10,354 nucleotides of DNA from DASYAN01 sp036501345 (GCA_036501345.1 DASYAN010000189.1:1-10354); one strand, 5' to 3'; shown: positions 1 through 6,912, counted from the first letter of the stretch. Program-made: numbers and translations. The notes: generated by a model from the letters alone, not told the origin.

Positions 1-32
1 ACGTGCTAAAGCAAGAATGACGGGCGAAAATC

Positions 33-94
33 ACAGCAATTATCCTGGTGGGCAAACCATTCGGAGATAGCTTACCCACCAGGATAATTGTTGT
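33..94 (-). terminator. Long inverted repeat, possible terminator of the 657-aa gene
   Basis: Bases 37-52 and 75-90 are perfect inverted repeats (16 bp, CAATTATCCTGGTGGG and its complement). The stem continues three more pairs (33-35 with 92-94) after one imperfect position, and the loop is 22 nt. It starts about 46 nt past the stop of the minus-strand gene at 141-2114. Read on the minus strand it is followed by GATTTTCG, a run of only four T, so it is a weak match to an intrinsic terminator. It could also be an mRNA-stabilising 3' hairpin or a protein-binding palindrome. The inverted repeat is certain; the role is inferred. Confidence 0.4.
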
Positions 95-138
95 AAAAGC
101 GACTAGTTTAATGTTGGGATTTACACTTTGGGCCTAGC

Positions 139-162
139 AACTACCCAGATACCTGGGTAGTT
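139..162 (-). other. Perfect 10-bp hairpin straddling a stop codon
   Basis: AACTACCCAG (139-148) and CTGGGTAGTT (153-162) pair perfectly around a 4-nt loop. The hairpin contains the TAG stop and the last codons (TQVSG) of the minus-strand gene. No T-run follows it on either strand, so it does not look like a complete intrinsic terminator. It may act together with the larger inverted repeat at 33-94 as a double 3'-end structure. Confidence 0.5.
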
Positions 163-2114
163 ATGCTCTGTGCCTGCTCTGATCCATCTTCCAAAGGATG
201 AGTTAGGCGCTCACGCAGGGAACAGATTTCGCGTTCAAGGATACGGCGTACAATGGCAACACTACTGGTATAGGTCGAGTCCATACCGAAGTAGGAGAGG
301 CTGCCAGCTCCCAGGTTTTTGCCACGCGTGTAGGGCGTATCCGAGGCATAGTGCAGAATACCCACTTCATAGGGTAAGCGCATGAAGTTGATGTTCTCCC
401 CACCAGGATAGCGCGTCAAGTATTGGTCCTCGTAGATGGCGTTGAGATAGGGACCGCTTTCCATCTCGACGGCGGTATAGTTGGCTTGGTAATAGAAATC
501 CAGGTACTGACGATTCTGCAGGTATGTGCCTTTAGCGGAGACCGCTTTCTGGTTGTCCAGGACCGAGCCATAGATGAGGTATGGCTGGATATCCTGTGCT
601 CGGAAGGCGTTATCTAGCCAGTAGGTATTCAGGCTGTGCTCATCCATGACCGCGTTAGAGATCATCACGTCGCCAATACTCCCGTTGAGTGTGGCAGCTT
701 TGCCCAGGATATAGATGCCACGAATTTGTGACTGGTTTTCCATGATTTCGCGCAACATACGATAGGCCGCCATGCCCAATGGGTAATCGATGTTGAGAAT
801 GATGGCATCACTTTTTGTCAGCAGGTCCAAGTCAGGCATGCTACAGCGCGGGTCGATCTCGGAGGGAGCCAGTTTTGCCAGTTCGAAGACCTGGGCATCG
901 ATCTCCAGCTCATAGCGTGCTCCGACATGCCAGATACCACGTTCCTGTGCCTCCTGAATACGTGTACGTGCAGCCTCTTTTCCAGCGGGCGTACGCGTCC
1001 ATTCTCGTGCTGCGAAGTAAAGAAAATTCTGCCAGTTGCTAGGCACCAAGCCCTGTTGTAACTTACGGCACTCGGCTGCTAGGTATGGATCGGGACCATC
1101 CAAGGCGAACTCTATCAGTTCATTTTCATGTTTAATCATGAAACCGGAGAGCAAGTTGACCAGACTGTGTGTGTTGCTGGAGACAAAGTAGACAGGGCGA
1201 TCGGCCTTGCCTAACGTGTTGAGCAGGTTATTAACGGGATTCCACCACTTGCGTGTAGCTTTGACATAGCCCACATGGGAACCACCGAGCATACGCAAAT
1301 TAAAACTCTTACGTTGCTTGCCAATTTCGCGCAACTTCTCCCATAAGTGGTTTCCCCAGATGACTTCCAAGCGTCGCCAATCATCTGGAGCAATATGTAG
1401 ACGCTGGCACAATACCTTGCTAATCTCGGCGAAAACCGGAGAATTGCGCTCTACCTGCGTTTCCAGTAATTGCATAGTGGTAGCATCCTGGTTGAGCAGG
1501 TAAAAGATTTTGTTCCATTCGATCTGGAACGCGACTAGGACAGGTACAATATCGTCGGTATCACTGACGCTAGTAACGTAGACGGCCAGTGTCTCTTTTC
1601 CATCATAGAACCATTTACGGCGTCTGGCTGAGGCGGTGACGGCTTGCCAGCGGTCCACATGGAAGCCCTGCTGCAGGAAGACCTCTTCTGATTGGCCCAG
1701 CAGAACAAGATCGCACTGATTAATCTCAGTGGGCAGGCGTAGTACGCTATAGATGAATGCAGACATGTCTGGGTAAGGCTTGCGGGCATCGGAGTGCAAG
1801 CTGGAATCGATATTGTAATGAGCTTGTACCAAGGCCTTCAAACTAATCTCTCCCGAACTTCGTAGCAGAGTATTGTAGGTACGGATATAGAGTTCCACGT
1901 CTCGCTTGCCCGCTTCGTGATACTTTTCTCCATGTTCAAATGATGGCATAATCGCAGTGGGTCGCATCCGTCTCGGATCGAGCAATTCGTCACGCGCTGG
2001 CTCCGTTGTGGTCAGCCGGGGTGTCGTGGCCTCGTGTTCGAGCCTGTGAGCAAATTGCTGGGCACTCGTTTGCAGATCGTCAATGTGGTGATCATTTTTT
2101 TGTTTTCGTGGCAT
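141..2114 (-). CDS. Uncharacterised 657-aa protein with C-terminal nucleoside-phosphorylase-like domain
   Basis: The function is unknown; I do not recognise a characterised homolog. The C-terminal part (about residues 430-635) has the order of motifs expected of the nucleoside phosphorylase-I superfamily: NIDYPLG (441-447), a glycine-rich GKAATLNGSIGDVMI (471-485) like the phosphate/base loop before GDVVI in purine nucleoside phosphorylases, AVEMESG (548-554) like the ribose-binding VEME segment, and YASDTP (589-594), whose Asp592 matches the usual catalytic or purine-contacting SD. The N-terminal 430 residues match nothing I can name firmly. A segment around 160-205 (ASARRRKWFYDGKE, then DIVPVLVAFQIEWNKI) reminds me of the uncharacterised family DUF6909, from memory only. 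There is no signal peptide or membrane helix, so it is probably cytoplasmic. The start is supported by GAGGA (2121-2125) six bases before ATG. It probably forms its own transcription unit. A role in cleaving or sensing a nucleoside-like ligand is inference. Confidence 0.85.
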   Translation of the reverse strand: MPRKQKNDHHIDDLQTSAQQFAHRLEHEATTPRLTTTEPARDELLDPRRMRPTAIMPSFEHGEKYHEAGKRDVELYIRTYNTLLRSSGEISLKALVQAHYNIDSSLHSDARKPYPDMSAFIYSVLRLPTEINQCDLVLLGQSEEVFLQQGFHVDRWQAVTASARRRKWFYDGKETLAVYVTSVSDTDDIVPVLVAFQIEWNKIFYLLNQDATTMQLLETQVERNSPVFAEISKVLCQRLHIAPDDWRRLEVIWGNHLWEKLREIGKQRKSFNLRMLGGSHVGYVKATRKWWNPVNNLLNTLGKADRPVYFVSSNTHSLVNLLSGFMIKHENELIEFALDGPDPYLAAECRKLQQGLVPSNWQNFLYFAAREWTRTPAGKEAARTRIQEAQERGIWHVGARYELEIDAQVFELAKLAPSEIDPRCSMPDLDLLTKSDAIILNIDYPLGMAAYRMLREIMENQSQIRGIYILGKAATLNGSIGDVMISNAVMDEHSLNTYWLDNAFRAQDIQPYLIYGSVLDNQKAVSAKGTYLQNRQYLDFYYQANYTAVEMESGPYLNAIYEDQYLTRYPGGENINFMRLPYEVGILHYASDTPYTRGKNLGAGSLSYFGMDSTYTSSVAIVRRILEREICSLRERLTHPLEDGSEQAQSITTQVSG

Positions 2115-2120
2115 GTCCTA

Positions 2121-2125
2121 TCCTC
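2121..2125 (-). promoter_or_regulatory. Ribosome binding site of the 657-aa gene
   Basis: On the minus strand the sequence reads AGAGGATAGGAC-ATG, placing GAGGA six bases before the ATG at 2114. This is a good Shine-Dalgarno match and decides for the first Met over the later ones at residues 50 and 56. Confidence 0.65.
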
Positions 2126-2167
2126 TTCTTCGAGGTATTTTGACAATATAGACGCTGTATTTCCTCA

Positions 2168-2173
2168 ATTATA
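2168..2173 (-). promoter_or_regulatory. Possible -10 element for the 657-aa gene
   Basis: The minus strand has a perfect TATAAT 53 bases upstream of the ATG. No acceptable -35 lies 16-18 bases further up; a TTGACT (2181-2186) is only 7 bases away, too close for a normal sigma-70 promoter. It is a candidate only. Confidence 0.25.
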
Positions 2174-2312
2174 CGCTCTAAGTCAAAGCTTGTGATAGCC
2201 TCTTCCAAAGTCGCTTGCTTGCATTAACGATTTAGTATGCATAATCAAATTTTTAAACATTTTGTGGTAGTATCAGACTAACAAAGCTAGTTTTTTAACG
2301 TACACTATTACT

Positions 2313-2375
2313 AGGAGACATTGCCAAAATGTTGAGTGTCCCCATGCTCAACATTTCCCCCTGGCAATGTCTCCT
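2313..2375. repeat. 63-bp interrupted palindrome flanked by TACT
   Basis: The outer arms AGGAGACATTGCCA (2313-2326) and TGGCAATGTCTCCT (2362-2375) are perfect 14-bp complements. The inner arms AAATGTTGAG (2327-2336) and CTCAACATTT (2347-2356) are perfect 10-bp complements. They stack into one hairpin with a five-C bulge (2357-2361) and a 10-nt apical loop. The bases next to each end are both TACT (2309-2312 and 2376-2379), which could be a short target duplication but may be chance. It lies 17 bp beyond the stop of the TcmP-like gene and has no T-run on either side, so it is not a standard terminator. It may be a small REP- or MITE-like palindromic element, or the structured end of a transcript. 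Confidence 0.7.
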
Positions 2376-2392
2376 TACTTTACTCGCGCCTA

Positions 2393-3694
2393 TTATTGCT
2401 GCCATACCAGGGTGTCATCATTTCCCGGTGTACGCTCTTCCTCAGATGAGATGGGAGGTTGTCGCCAAGTACATCGGACCTCTCCATTTCGCAGTAACAG
2501 TTGAATGCTTGTATCATAGTCGTGAACTGTGAATTGTCCGAATTGAGCCAGCAGGAGGTGCTGGCGTAGATCAGGCCAGCGGCGAGTGCGCTGAACTTGC
2601 CCCTGCTGACATATGCACTGGTAGAGCTGCTGCCGTGCTTTCTCTTGCCGGGCCTGTTGTTGAGATATAAACCATTCCGCGCCCAGCACTCCACGATAGC
2701 TCTCTTGTTCAATTCGCTGGCGATATAGGCATACCGCATCGTTCATACAGTTCAGGCTATCCTGTCGGCGTGTGGCAAAAAGCAGCGTATATGGCGCAGG
2801 CTCTACGGTAGCGGGACCAATTAGAATGGGAAAAGTAATGGGCTGGATGGGAAGTTGAAAGTGACGCTGTAGCGAGGCAATCAAGAGATCAGTGAAACCG
2901 CTAATGGTTTGCTCCTGCTCCTCGGGTTTCGTAGAAAGTGTTTTCCAGCGATCGGTGCGCAGCAATGCATTCAAGGCTGTAGCTTGAGCAGGGATGGTTG
3001 GGGCGGCTAGTAGGCAATCGGCAATCTGCTTGTGGGAGATGAGAAGGCAGAGTTCGGTAGGAACGGCACGCTGATAGAGCGGCGCTAGATCGTCGGCAGA
3101 GAACAGCGTTGGGCCAAGTGGGTTAAGCAGAAAAATAGCCGGGGATTGTCCGGTCTCGCTGAGCAGGGATGGAGCTGCTTCCCGCCAGGTAGCGTGGATC
3201 TGGCGATTTGGGGCATTACTATCATGGATAGCCTGCGGAGTCTCTTTACGCTTGTTGCCATCAGCTATCAGGAGCAGTCCGTACAGGGTAATTGGCTTGC
3301 TTTCCTGCATCAATGCCCTCGAGAGTGTGACGATGGGCTCGAGTGCGGGAGGAACCTGTTGAATGGTCCCTTTTTTACGTCCTTTGCCACTGGATGGTAC
3401 TGGAATGCTTGCAGAATTAGCAGCAGTAACCAATGATCTACCATCGCTACCAAGTGCATCAATCCAATAGCAGCGCCGGAAGATACGTGTTGCAGCGAGA
3501 GAGCGGCAATAGGCTGCGGCGTAGTGCTGGAGCAGCCAGTCACGTAGTAAGAAACGGATGGCACGTTCAGTAAGGCGGCGTTTACCGCGAGGCACGCCAC
3601 TCTGCCTCTCTGTTGCCGATGAAAACCCATCGCCGTTGAGGCCAGCCCACAGATCCATTTTCTCTACTTGTACATGCCTATCTTTATCCATCAT
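2393..3694 (-). CDS. Divergent three-Cys-motif partner (TcmP-like) protein
   Basis: This 433-aa protein resembles TcmP, a family usually found beside a three-Cys-motif (phage Gp37/Gp68-type, radical-SAM-like) protein and of unknown biochemical role. Landmarks in family order are: the helix RLTERAIRFLLRDWL (40-54), like the KHxLLxxYLxxWL start; WIDALGSDG (77-85), in the place of the usual IDxFAGxG strand-loop; AIFLLNPLG (186-194), in the place of FIDPFG; RTDRW (246-250); and PYTLLFATRRQDSLNCMNDAV (301-321), like the YYLIFATxHxxGLxxMKxAM block. The tail (about 345-410) looks like a winged-helix segment. Both methyltransferase-like motifs are altered (ALGSDG for FAGPG, NPLG for DPFG) and a basic low-complexity insert sits at 96-112, so cofactor binding is doubtful. 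No three-Cys partner is visible in the window. The start is uncertain: Met1/Met2 lack a clear Shine-Dalgarno, and Met13 (3656-3658) has only a poor purine tract. Confidence 0.7.
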   Translation of the reverse strand: MMDKDRHVQVEKMDLWAGLNGDGFSSATERQSGVPRGKRRLTERAIRFLLRDWLLQHYAAAYCRSLAATRIFRRCYWIDALGSDGRSLVTAANSASIPVPSSGKGRKKGTIQQVPPALEPIVTLSRALMQESKPITLYGLLLIADGNKRKETPQAIHDSNAPNRQIHATWREAAPSLLSETGQSPAIFLLNPLGPTLFSADDLAPLYQRAVPTELCLLISHKQIADCLLAAPTIPAQATALNALLRTDRWKTLSTKPEEQEQTISGFTDLLIASLQRHFQLPIQPITFPILIGPATVEPAPYTLLFATRRQDSLNCMNDAVCLYRQRIEQESYRGVLGAEWFISQQQARQEKARQQLYQCICQQGQVQRTRRWPDLRQHLLLAQFGQFTVHDYDTSIQLLLRNGEVRCTWRQPPISSEEERTPGNDDTLVWQQ

Positions 3695-3713
3695 TTTAAA
3701 GGTAGCGTTATGA

Positions 3714-3740
3714 AAACGTCGGCATCAAGAGCCGTCGTTT
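3714..3740 (-). other. Leader hairpin just upstream of the TcmP-like start
   Basis: AAACGTCGGC (3714-3723) pairs with GCCGTCGTTT (3731-3740) with one T-T mismatch and a 7-nt loop. On the minus strand the stem ends in GTTTTC, 19 bases before the ATG at 3694. It could be a weak terminator/attenuator or a 5' UTR structure limiting initiation. The run of T is only four long. Confidence 0.35.
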
Positions 3741-3758
3741 CGCCAAACTAAGCCATTC

Positions 3759-3784
3759 GCTATCTATATGGTACTATGGATAGC
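3759..3784 (-). other. Hairpin near the predicted transcript start of the TcmP-like gene
   Basis: GCTATCTATA (3759-3768) pairs with TATGGATAGC (3775-3784) around a 6-nt loop. There are nine Watson-Crick pairs and one imperfect position. If the extended -10 at 3796-3804 is used, this stem would begin within about five bases of the 5' end of the mRNA, where such stems can protect transcripts. Confidence 0.35.
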
Positions 3785-3795
3785 CATTTCTGTAC

Positions 3796-3804
3796 AGTAT
3801 AGCA
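3796..3804 (-). promoter_or_regulatory. Candidate extended -10 promoter for the TcmP-like gene
   Basis: The minus strand reads TGCTATACT, that is TGn followed by TATACT, five of six matches to TATAAT. The -35 region is poor (TCTTCA at 16 bp), as is tolerated with an extended -10. The predicted start near 3789 would give a leader of about 95 nt carrying two hairpins. Confidence 0.35.
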
Positions 3805-4040
3805 TTGAGTGGGATCTTGAAGAGCTTACCACTAGCTTTGCGTCAGAAACGTGGATAAAACGAAAGTACTCTCTTCCATACCGGTGCTAAAAGTAGAGGT
3901 AGTGGGTCAATCTAGTTTTCCTGGCTCTTCATTTCCAGATAGGTACGAATAGCTAGACAATACGTCAGTACCGCTCTTTTATCATAGACACTCTTAGCAG
4001 AGTCATTTATCGCGTCTGCTGGAGTGGGACAGGCAAAAGC

Positions 4041-6602
4041 CTATTGCCACACCCTGATGTTGCTATAAGCAACCTCTGTGGGGTTGTTTGGTAGCAAGCC
4101 TCCACGTGCCAGAACGCCGATCATCCCCTGGGTATATGGGCTACTGTTGTCGGTTTGCTGGCTCGCTACCGGTTGCTGATTGATATAAAGGGTAAAGGTG
4201 TTCTGTTTTGCCACAACAGCCAGCGTATTGGCCTGACCGGGGTGATATGCAGGCGAAGGCGGATTAACTGTGGAACCAGCCAGGACAGTACAATTAGCAT
4301 CGTTATTACATTTCTGGAACAGATAGCGGCCACTGGCATAAACTTCAAAAAGATAGAATTGGTGCTGATCGTTGTTCCCACGGAAGAGAATACCACCGCT
4401 GGTATGGTTAGGTGCGCTTTTTACAAATATCATCTGGATCTCATAGGTAAAGTTGGTATAACTGGTAGTACCCATAGCAAAGCAAGTGGTAAGAAGATTT
4501 GGTGCTGCTGACGCATGATAACTACCGTTGGTAAACTGACAACCACCCTGAGGATTTTCCTGCCATTGAGTTGTTTGATTGTTACTACTCAGCGGATCGT
4601 CCATCATTAGTGTGCTTGGACCAATAGCATAAGGATTTATATTGGCTAGAGCCGTACCCGTTGCATTGGCTGCCGCAGTTGCACTAAGGGAAGCCGATGC
4701 TGTAGCGGTGAGATTCGCTTGGTCCTGAGATTGTTCATTGCTATTTGTCCCCTGGACTGTGCTAGGCTGGTTGCTAGACCAGTAGATGAGTCCTGCCCCA
4801 CCACCAATAATGAAAATTGCCAGGACTACCACAAAAATGATCATGCTTGTAGGTGTCCCATTCCTGCGATATATCTGCAAATCATCTTTAAACTCTGTCC
4901 CTAGCTTTGCCTGAGGAGAGGACTGCTGTTTGCTCGCTGGTCTCAATTGAGCTCCATTCGACGAGAAATCTGACCTTTGCTCCCACTGCGATTGCATCAA
5001 TTGCTGACGATCATTCTGTGGTAAGGAGGGTTGCAAGTTGTTCATCATGGTTGCTGGTCCCTTCGGCGATGAGGGTGAGTTCTGGCCCGACTGGGAAAAT
5101 TGCTCAGGAGACAGAGAACGGATACCCGAGAGCGAATTTCTCTGCTGCGAGAATGATTGTTGACTCGATTGAGATAGCTGTTCTGCTGCAGGCCAAGAGA
5201 ATCTAGATTGAGAGAGATGCTGCCCTTGAGAAGCTGACGGTGGATTTGGATCTGCTGGCAAAGGACGGATACCTGAGAGCGAATTCCTCTGCTGCGAGAA
5301 CGATTGTTGACTCGATTGAGATAGCTGTTCTGCTGAGAGTGGCCGTATTCCTGACTGTGAGAAATTGTGCATATCAGCATTAGCCTGAGAGGGTTGGAGT
5401 TGCACCTGGGTACCTAATTCTGATAAAGGCATGGCGTTGCTAGGCCAATCGGCCGATCTTCTGATTGGGTCCAGTCTAGCCTGACCAGCTTGGGGTGGCT
5501 CCAAATGGGTCTGACTGGACTGCGAGGTCTGGTTATTGAGTGATGACGATTTTATCTTTGTGCCTCCATGTGCAGTGATGGTGGGTGCCTGAAACGATTG
5601 AAATACAGCAGAAGCAAGTGGCTTAAAAGGATATTGGCCATCATCTCTAGTAAGATTTTTTTCTCCGGCAATTAGTGGCGGAAAGGTCGCTGATGGCTGT
5701 TGAGATGAAATATTGGTTACGAGAGGCTTGTATGGTTCACTCAGAAATGGTGGTGGCACGAGAGGCTCATCTAAACTTACCGTTTTAGCTGCTAGGCAAG
5801 CACGCTCTAATGCTATCGCGAAGTCTCGTACAGTAGGGAAACGCTGATCCGGGTCTTTCGCCAGGGCAATCATCACAACACTTTCAATCTCGGGCGAGAG
5901 AGAAGGAACCTTTTCGCGTAGAGATGAGGGATCAGCCAGCATATGTTGGCTGGCAATTTCAAAGAAAGTGCCCTGAAAAGGACAACTGCCAGTTAGCCAC
6001 TCATAGGCAATAATGCCAAGCGCATACTGGTCGCTGGCCGGACGTGGCTTGCCCTGCAATTGTTCCGGGGCCATATATGCAGCGGTTCCTGCAGCCTCCA
6101 TTGATGAACGCGAAGTTGAACTCTGGATCAAGGCAAAGCCAAAATCGCTCAGCAATACTTCGTCATTGGGCCCTAGCAGCATATTTTCAGGTTTTACATC
6201 GCGATGGACCAACTTTTTATCATGGGCATACTGTAAGGCCGCTGCGGTCTGCTTTATATATGGGAAAAGTGGTGTTGCTGGTAGCCGCTGGCCATGGCCA
6301 TTCAAGAAACGCTGCCGGAATGTCCCTTTGGGGGCATAATCCATCACAAGGAAAGGGATGTCATCCTGTACCCCAAAATCCAGTACGCGAATGATATAGG
6401 GATGGACCAGATGAGCAATGGTACGTGCCTCATTCAGAAAACTTTGCACGTTATTTTCTATGAGCCTGAGTTGGAGCACTTTGATTGCAGCCTGAGTATG
6501 TAAGTGAATATGTTCACTCAGGTAGACATCAGCGAAGCCTCCCTGCCCCAGCAGTTGAAGCAAGCGATAATTACCGAGTTGTGTTCCAATGCGATCATCC
6601 AT
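4041..6602 (-). CDS. Membrane-anchored Ser/Thr protein kinase with extracytoplasmic lectin-like domain
   Basis: This is a PknB-type Hanks kinase of 853 aa that phosphorylates Ser/Thr of cytoplasmic partners, probably in response to an outside ligand. The kinase domain (about 10-270) is complete: glycine loop GQGGFADVY (19-27), Lys41, helix-C Glu58, catalytic HRDVKPEN (133-140), DFG (153-155), a Ser/Thr-rich activation loop (161-173), APE (178-180), Asp191 and Arg254. It is an RD kinase, so activation-loop phosphorylation is expected. Residues 290-580 form a Ser/Gln/Pro-rich linker with an internal repeat. A membrane helix at about 587-608 follows YRRNG, consistent with positive-inside topology. 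Outside, after a Ser/Thr/Ala stretch (615-652), residues 660-853 look like a concanavalin/DUF1080-type jelly roll ending VAYSNIRVW, with four Cys (688, 707, 765, 771). No PASTA repeats are present. GGAGAG (6608-6613) precedes the ATG by five bases. It diverges from the zinc-ribbon/Ig-repeat gene. The ligand is unknown. Confidence 0.95.
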   Translation of the reverse strand: MDDRIGTQLGNYRLLQLLGQGGFADVYLSEHIHLHTQAAIKVLQLRLIENNVQSFLNEARTIAHLVHPYIIRVLDFGVQDDIPFLVMDYAPKGTFRQRFLNGHGQRLPATPLFPYIKQTAAALQYAHDKKLVHRDVKPENMLLGPNDEVLLSDFGFALIQSSTSRSSMEAAGTAAYMAPEQLQGKPRPASDQYALGIIAYEWLTGSCPFQGTFFEIASQHMLADPSSLREKVPSLSPEIESVVMIALAKDPDQRFPTVRDFAIALERACLAAKTVSLDEPLVPPPFLSEPYKPLVTNISSQQPSATFPPLIAGEKNLTRDDGQYPFKPLASAVFQSFQAPTITAHGGTKIKSSSLNNQTSQSSQTHLEPPQAGQARLDPIRRSADWPSNAMPLSELGTQVQLQPSQANADMHNFSQSGIRPLSAEQLSQSSQQSFSQQRNSLSGIRPLPADPNPPSASQGQHLSQSRFSWPAAEQLSQSSQQSFSQQRNSLSGIRSLSPEQFSQSGQNSPSSPKGPATMMNNLQPSLPQNDRQQLMQSQWEQRSDFSSNGAQLRPASKQQSSPQAKLGTEFKDDLQIYRRNGTPTSMIIFVVVLAIFIIGGGAGLIYWSSNQPSTVQGTNSNEQSQDQANLTATASASLSATAAANATGTALANINPYAIGPSTLMMDDPLSSNNQTTQWQENPQGGCQFTNGSYHASAAPNLLTTCFAMGTTSYTNFTYEIQMIFVKSAPNHTSGGILFRGNNDQHQFYLFEVYASGRYLFQKCNNDANCTVLAGSTVNPPSPAYHPGQANTLAVVAKQNTFTLYINQQPVASQQTDNSSPYTQGMIGVLARGGLLPNNPTEVAYSNIRVWQ
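5118..5333 (-). repeat. Two copies of a 69-bp repeat in the kinase linker
   Basis: Bases 5118-5186 and 5265-5333 are 69-bp direct repeats, 147 bp apart start to start, with three mismatches. They encode identical 23-residue segments (kinase residues 473-495 and 424-446, beginning AEQLSQSSQQ and ending NSLSGIR), so all three differences are silent. Shorter related pieces flank them: NFSQSGIRPLS (413-423) and SPEQFSQSGQNS (498-509). This is a tandem expansion of the disordered linker. Confidence 0.9.
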
Positions 6603-6607
6603 ACCAG

Positions 6608-6613
6608 CTCTCC
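6608..6613 (-). promoter_or_regulatory. Ribosome binding site of the kinase gene
   Basis: The minus strand reads GGAGAGCTGGT-ATG. GGAGAG five bases before the ATG at 6602 is a good Shine-Dalgarno and fixes the start, which is also the natural start of the kinase fold (MDDRIGTQLGNYRLLQLLG). Confidence 0.6.
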
Positions 6614-6833
6614 GTCAGCGGCACGCAACCAATTGAATAGTGACAAATAAAGGCTAATTGAACAATCTATGCTTACCTATTTTTAGGACTTAAAGGCTAC
6701 TACATTATTTTGTCTGTGTCGAAGTCTATAGTAGAGAAGGAGTTTCGTCAAGAGTGACATCGGAAAAGTGAAAATTGTCCCTTTTTTACCCTAGAAAAAA
6801 GCTTTGTCATTGAGTATTCTGTTAAGATTAGAG

Positions 6834-6862
6834 TTGACAGTGATGCGGTTCTACCGTACACT
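6834..6862 (+). promoter_or_regulatory. Sigma-70-type promoter of the zinc-ribbon/Ig-repeat gene
   Basis: A perfect TTGACA (6834-6839) is followed after 17 bases by TACACT (6857-6862), four of six matches to the -10 consensus and with the conserved first, second and last positions. The predicted transcript start near 6869 leaves a leader of about 60 nt. A second TTGAC (6862-6866) and TGTTATATT (6873-6881), an extended -10-like element, lie just downstream and could be an alternative start. Confidence 0.5.
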
Positions 6863-6912
6863 TGACTTGTACTGTTATATTGAGGAATCCATTCATTTAC
6901 TGCTAGCCAGGT

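Larger units (their letters stand above)
3695..4040. other. Noncoding region between kinase and TcmP-like gene
   Basis: I find no credible coding frame in these 346 bases. The half nearest the TcmP-like gene holds a possible extended -10 element and two hairpins. From about 3810 to 4040 I see no gene, strong hairpin with a T-run, or long repeat. Just after the kinase stop there is a small stem, GGCAA (4032-4036) with TTGCC (4044-4048), overlapping the stop, too short to call a terminator. Confidence 0.6.

Noticed and set aside
2140..2145. Plus-strand TTGACA upstream of the 657-aa gene
   Set aside because: No -10 element follows at 16-18 bases, and no plus-strand gene lies downstream.
2313..2375. 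Palindrome as a classical intrinsic terminator of the TcmP-like gene
   Set aside because: No T-run follows the stem in either direction, and the arms are not GC-dense at the base, so a palindromic element or RNA structure fits better.
2329..2532. 67-aa plus-strand frame starting inside the palindrome
   Set aside because: It begins in the hairpin and runs antisense into the TcmP-like gene. There is no Shine-Dalgarno and no recognisable motif.
4155..4511. 118-aa plus-strand frame opposite the kinase ectodomain
   Set aside because: It is antisense to the jelly-roll coding sequence, which continues in frame to a proper C-terminal beta strand, and it has no start signal.
6013..6503. Overlapping plus-strand frames (108, 116 and 69 aa) opposite the kinase domain
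   Set aside because: These are antisense shadows of the conserved kinase codons; the kinase motifs prove the minus-strand frame.
6862..6881. Second TTGACT with TATATT as a full promoter
   Set aside because: The hexamers are only 8 bases apart. It is kept only as a possible extended -10 start in the entry for the stronger TTGACA promoter.
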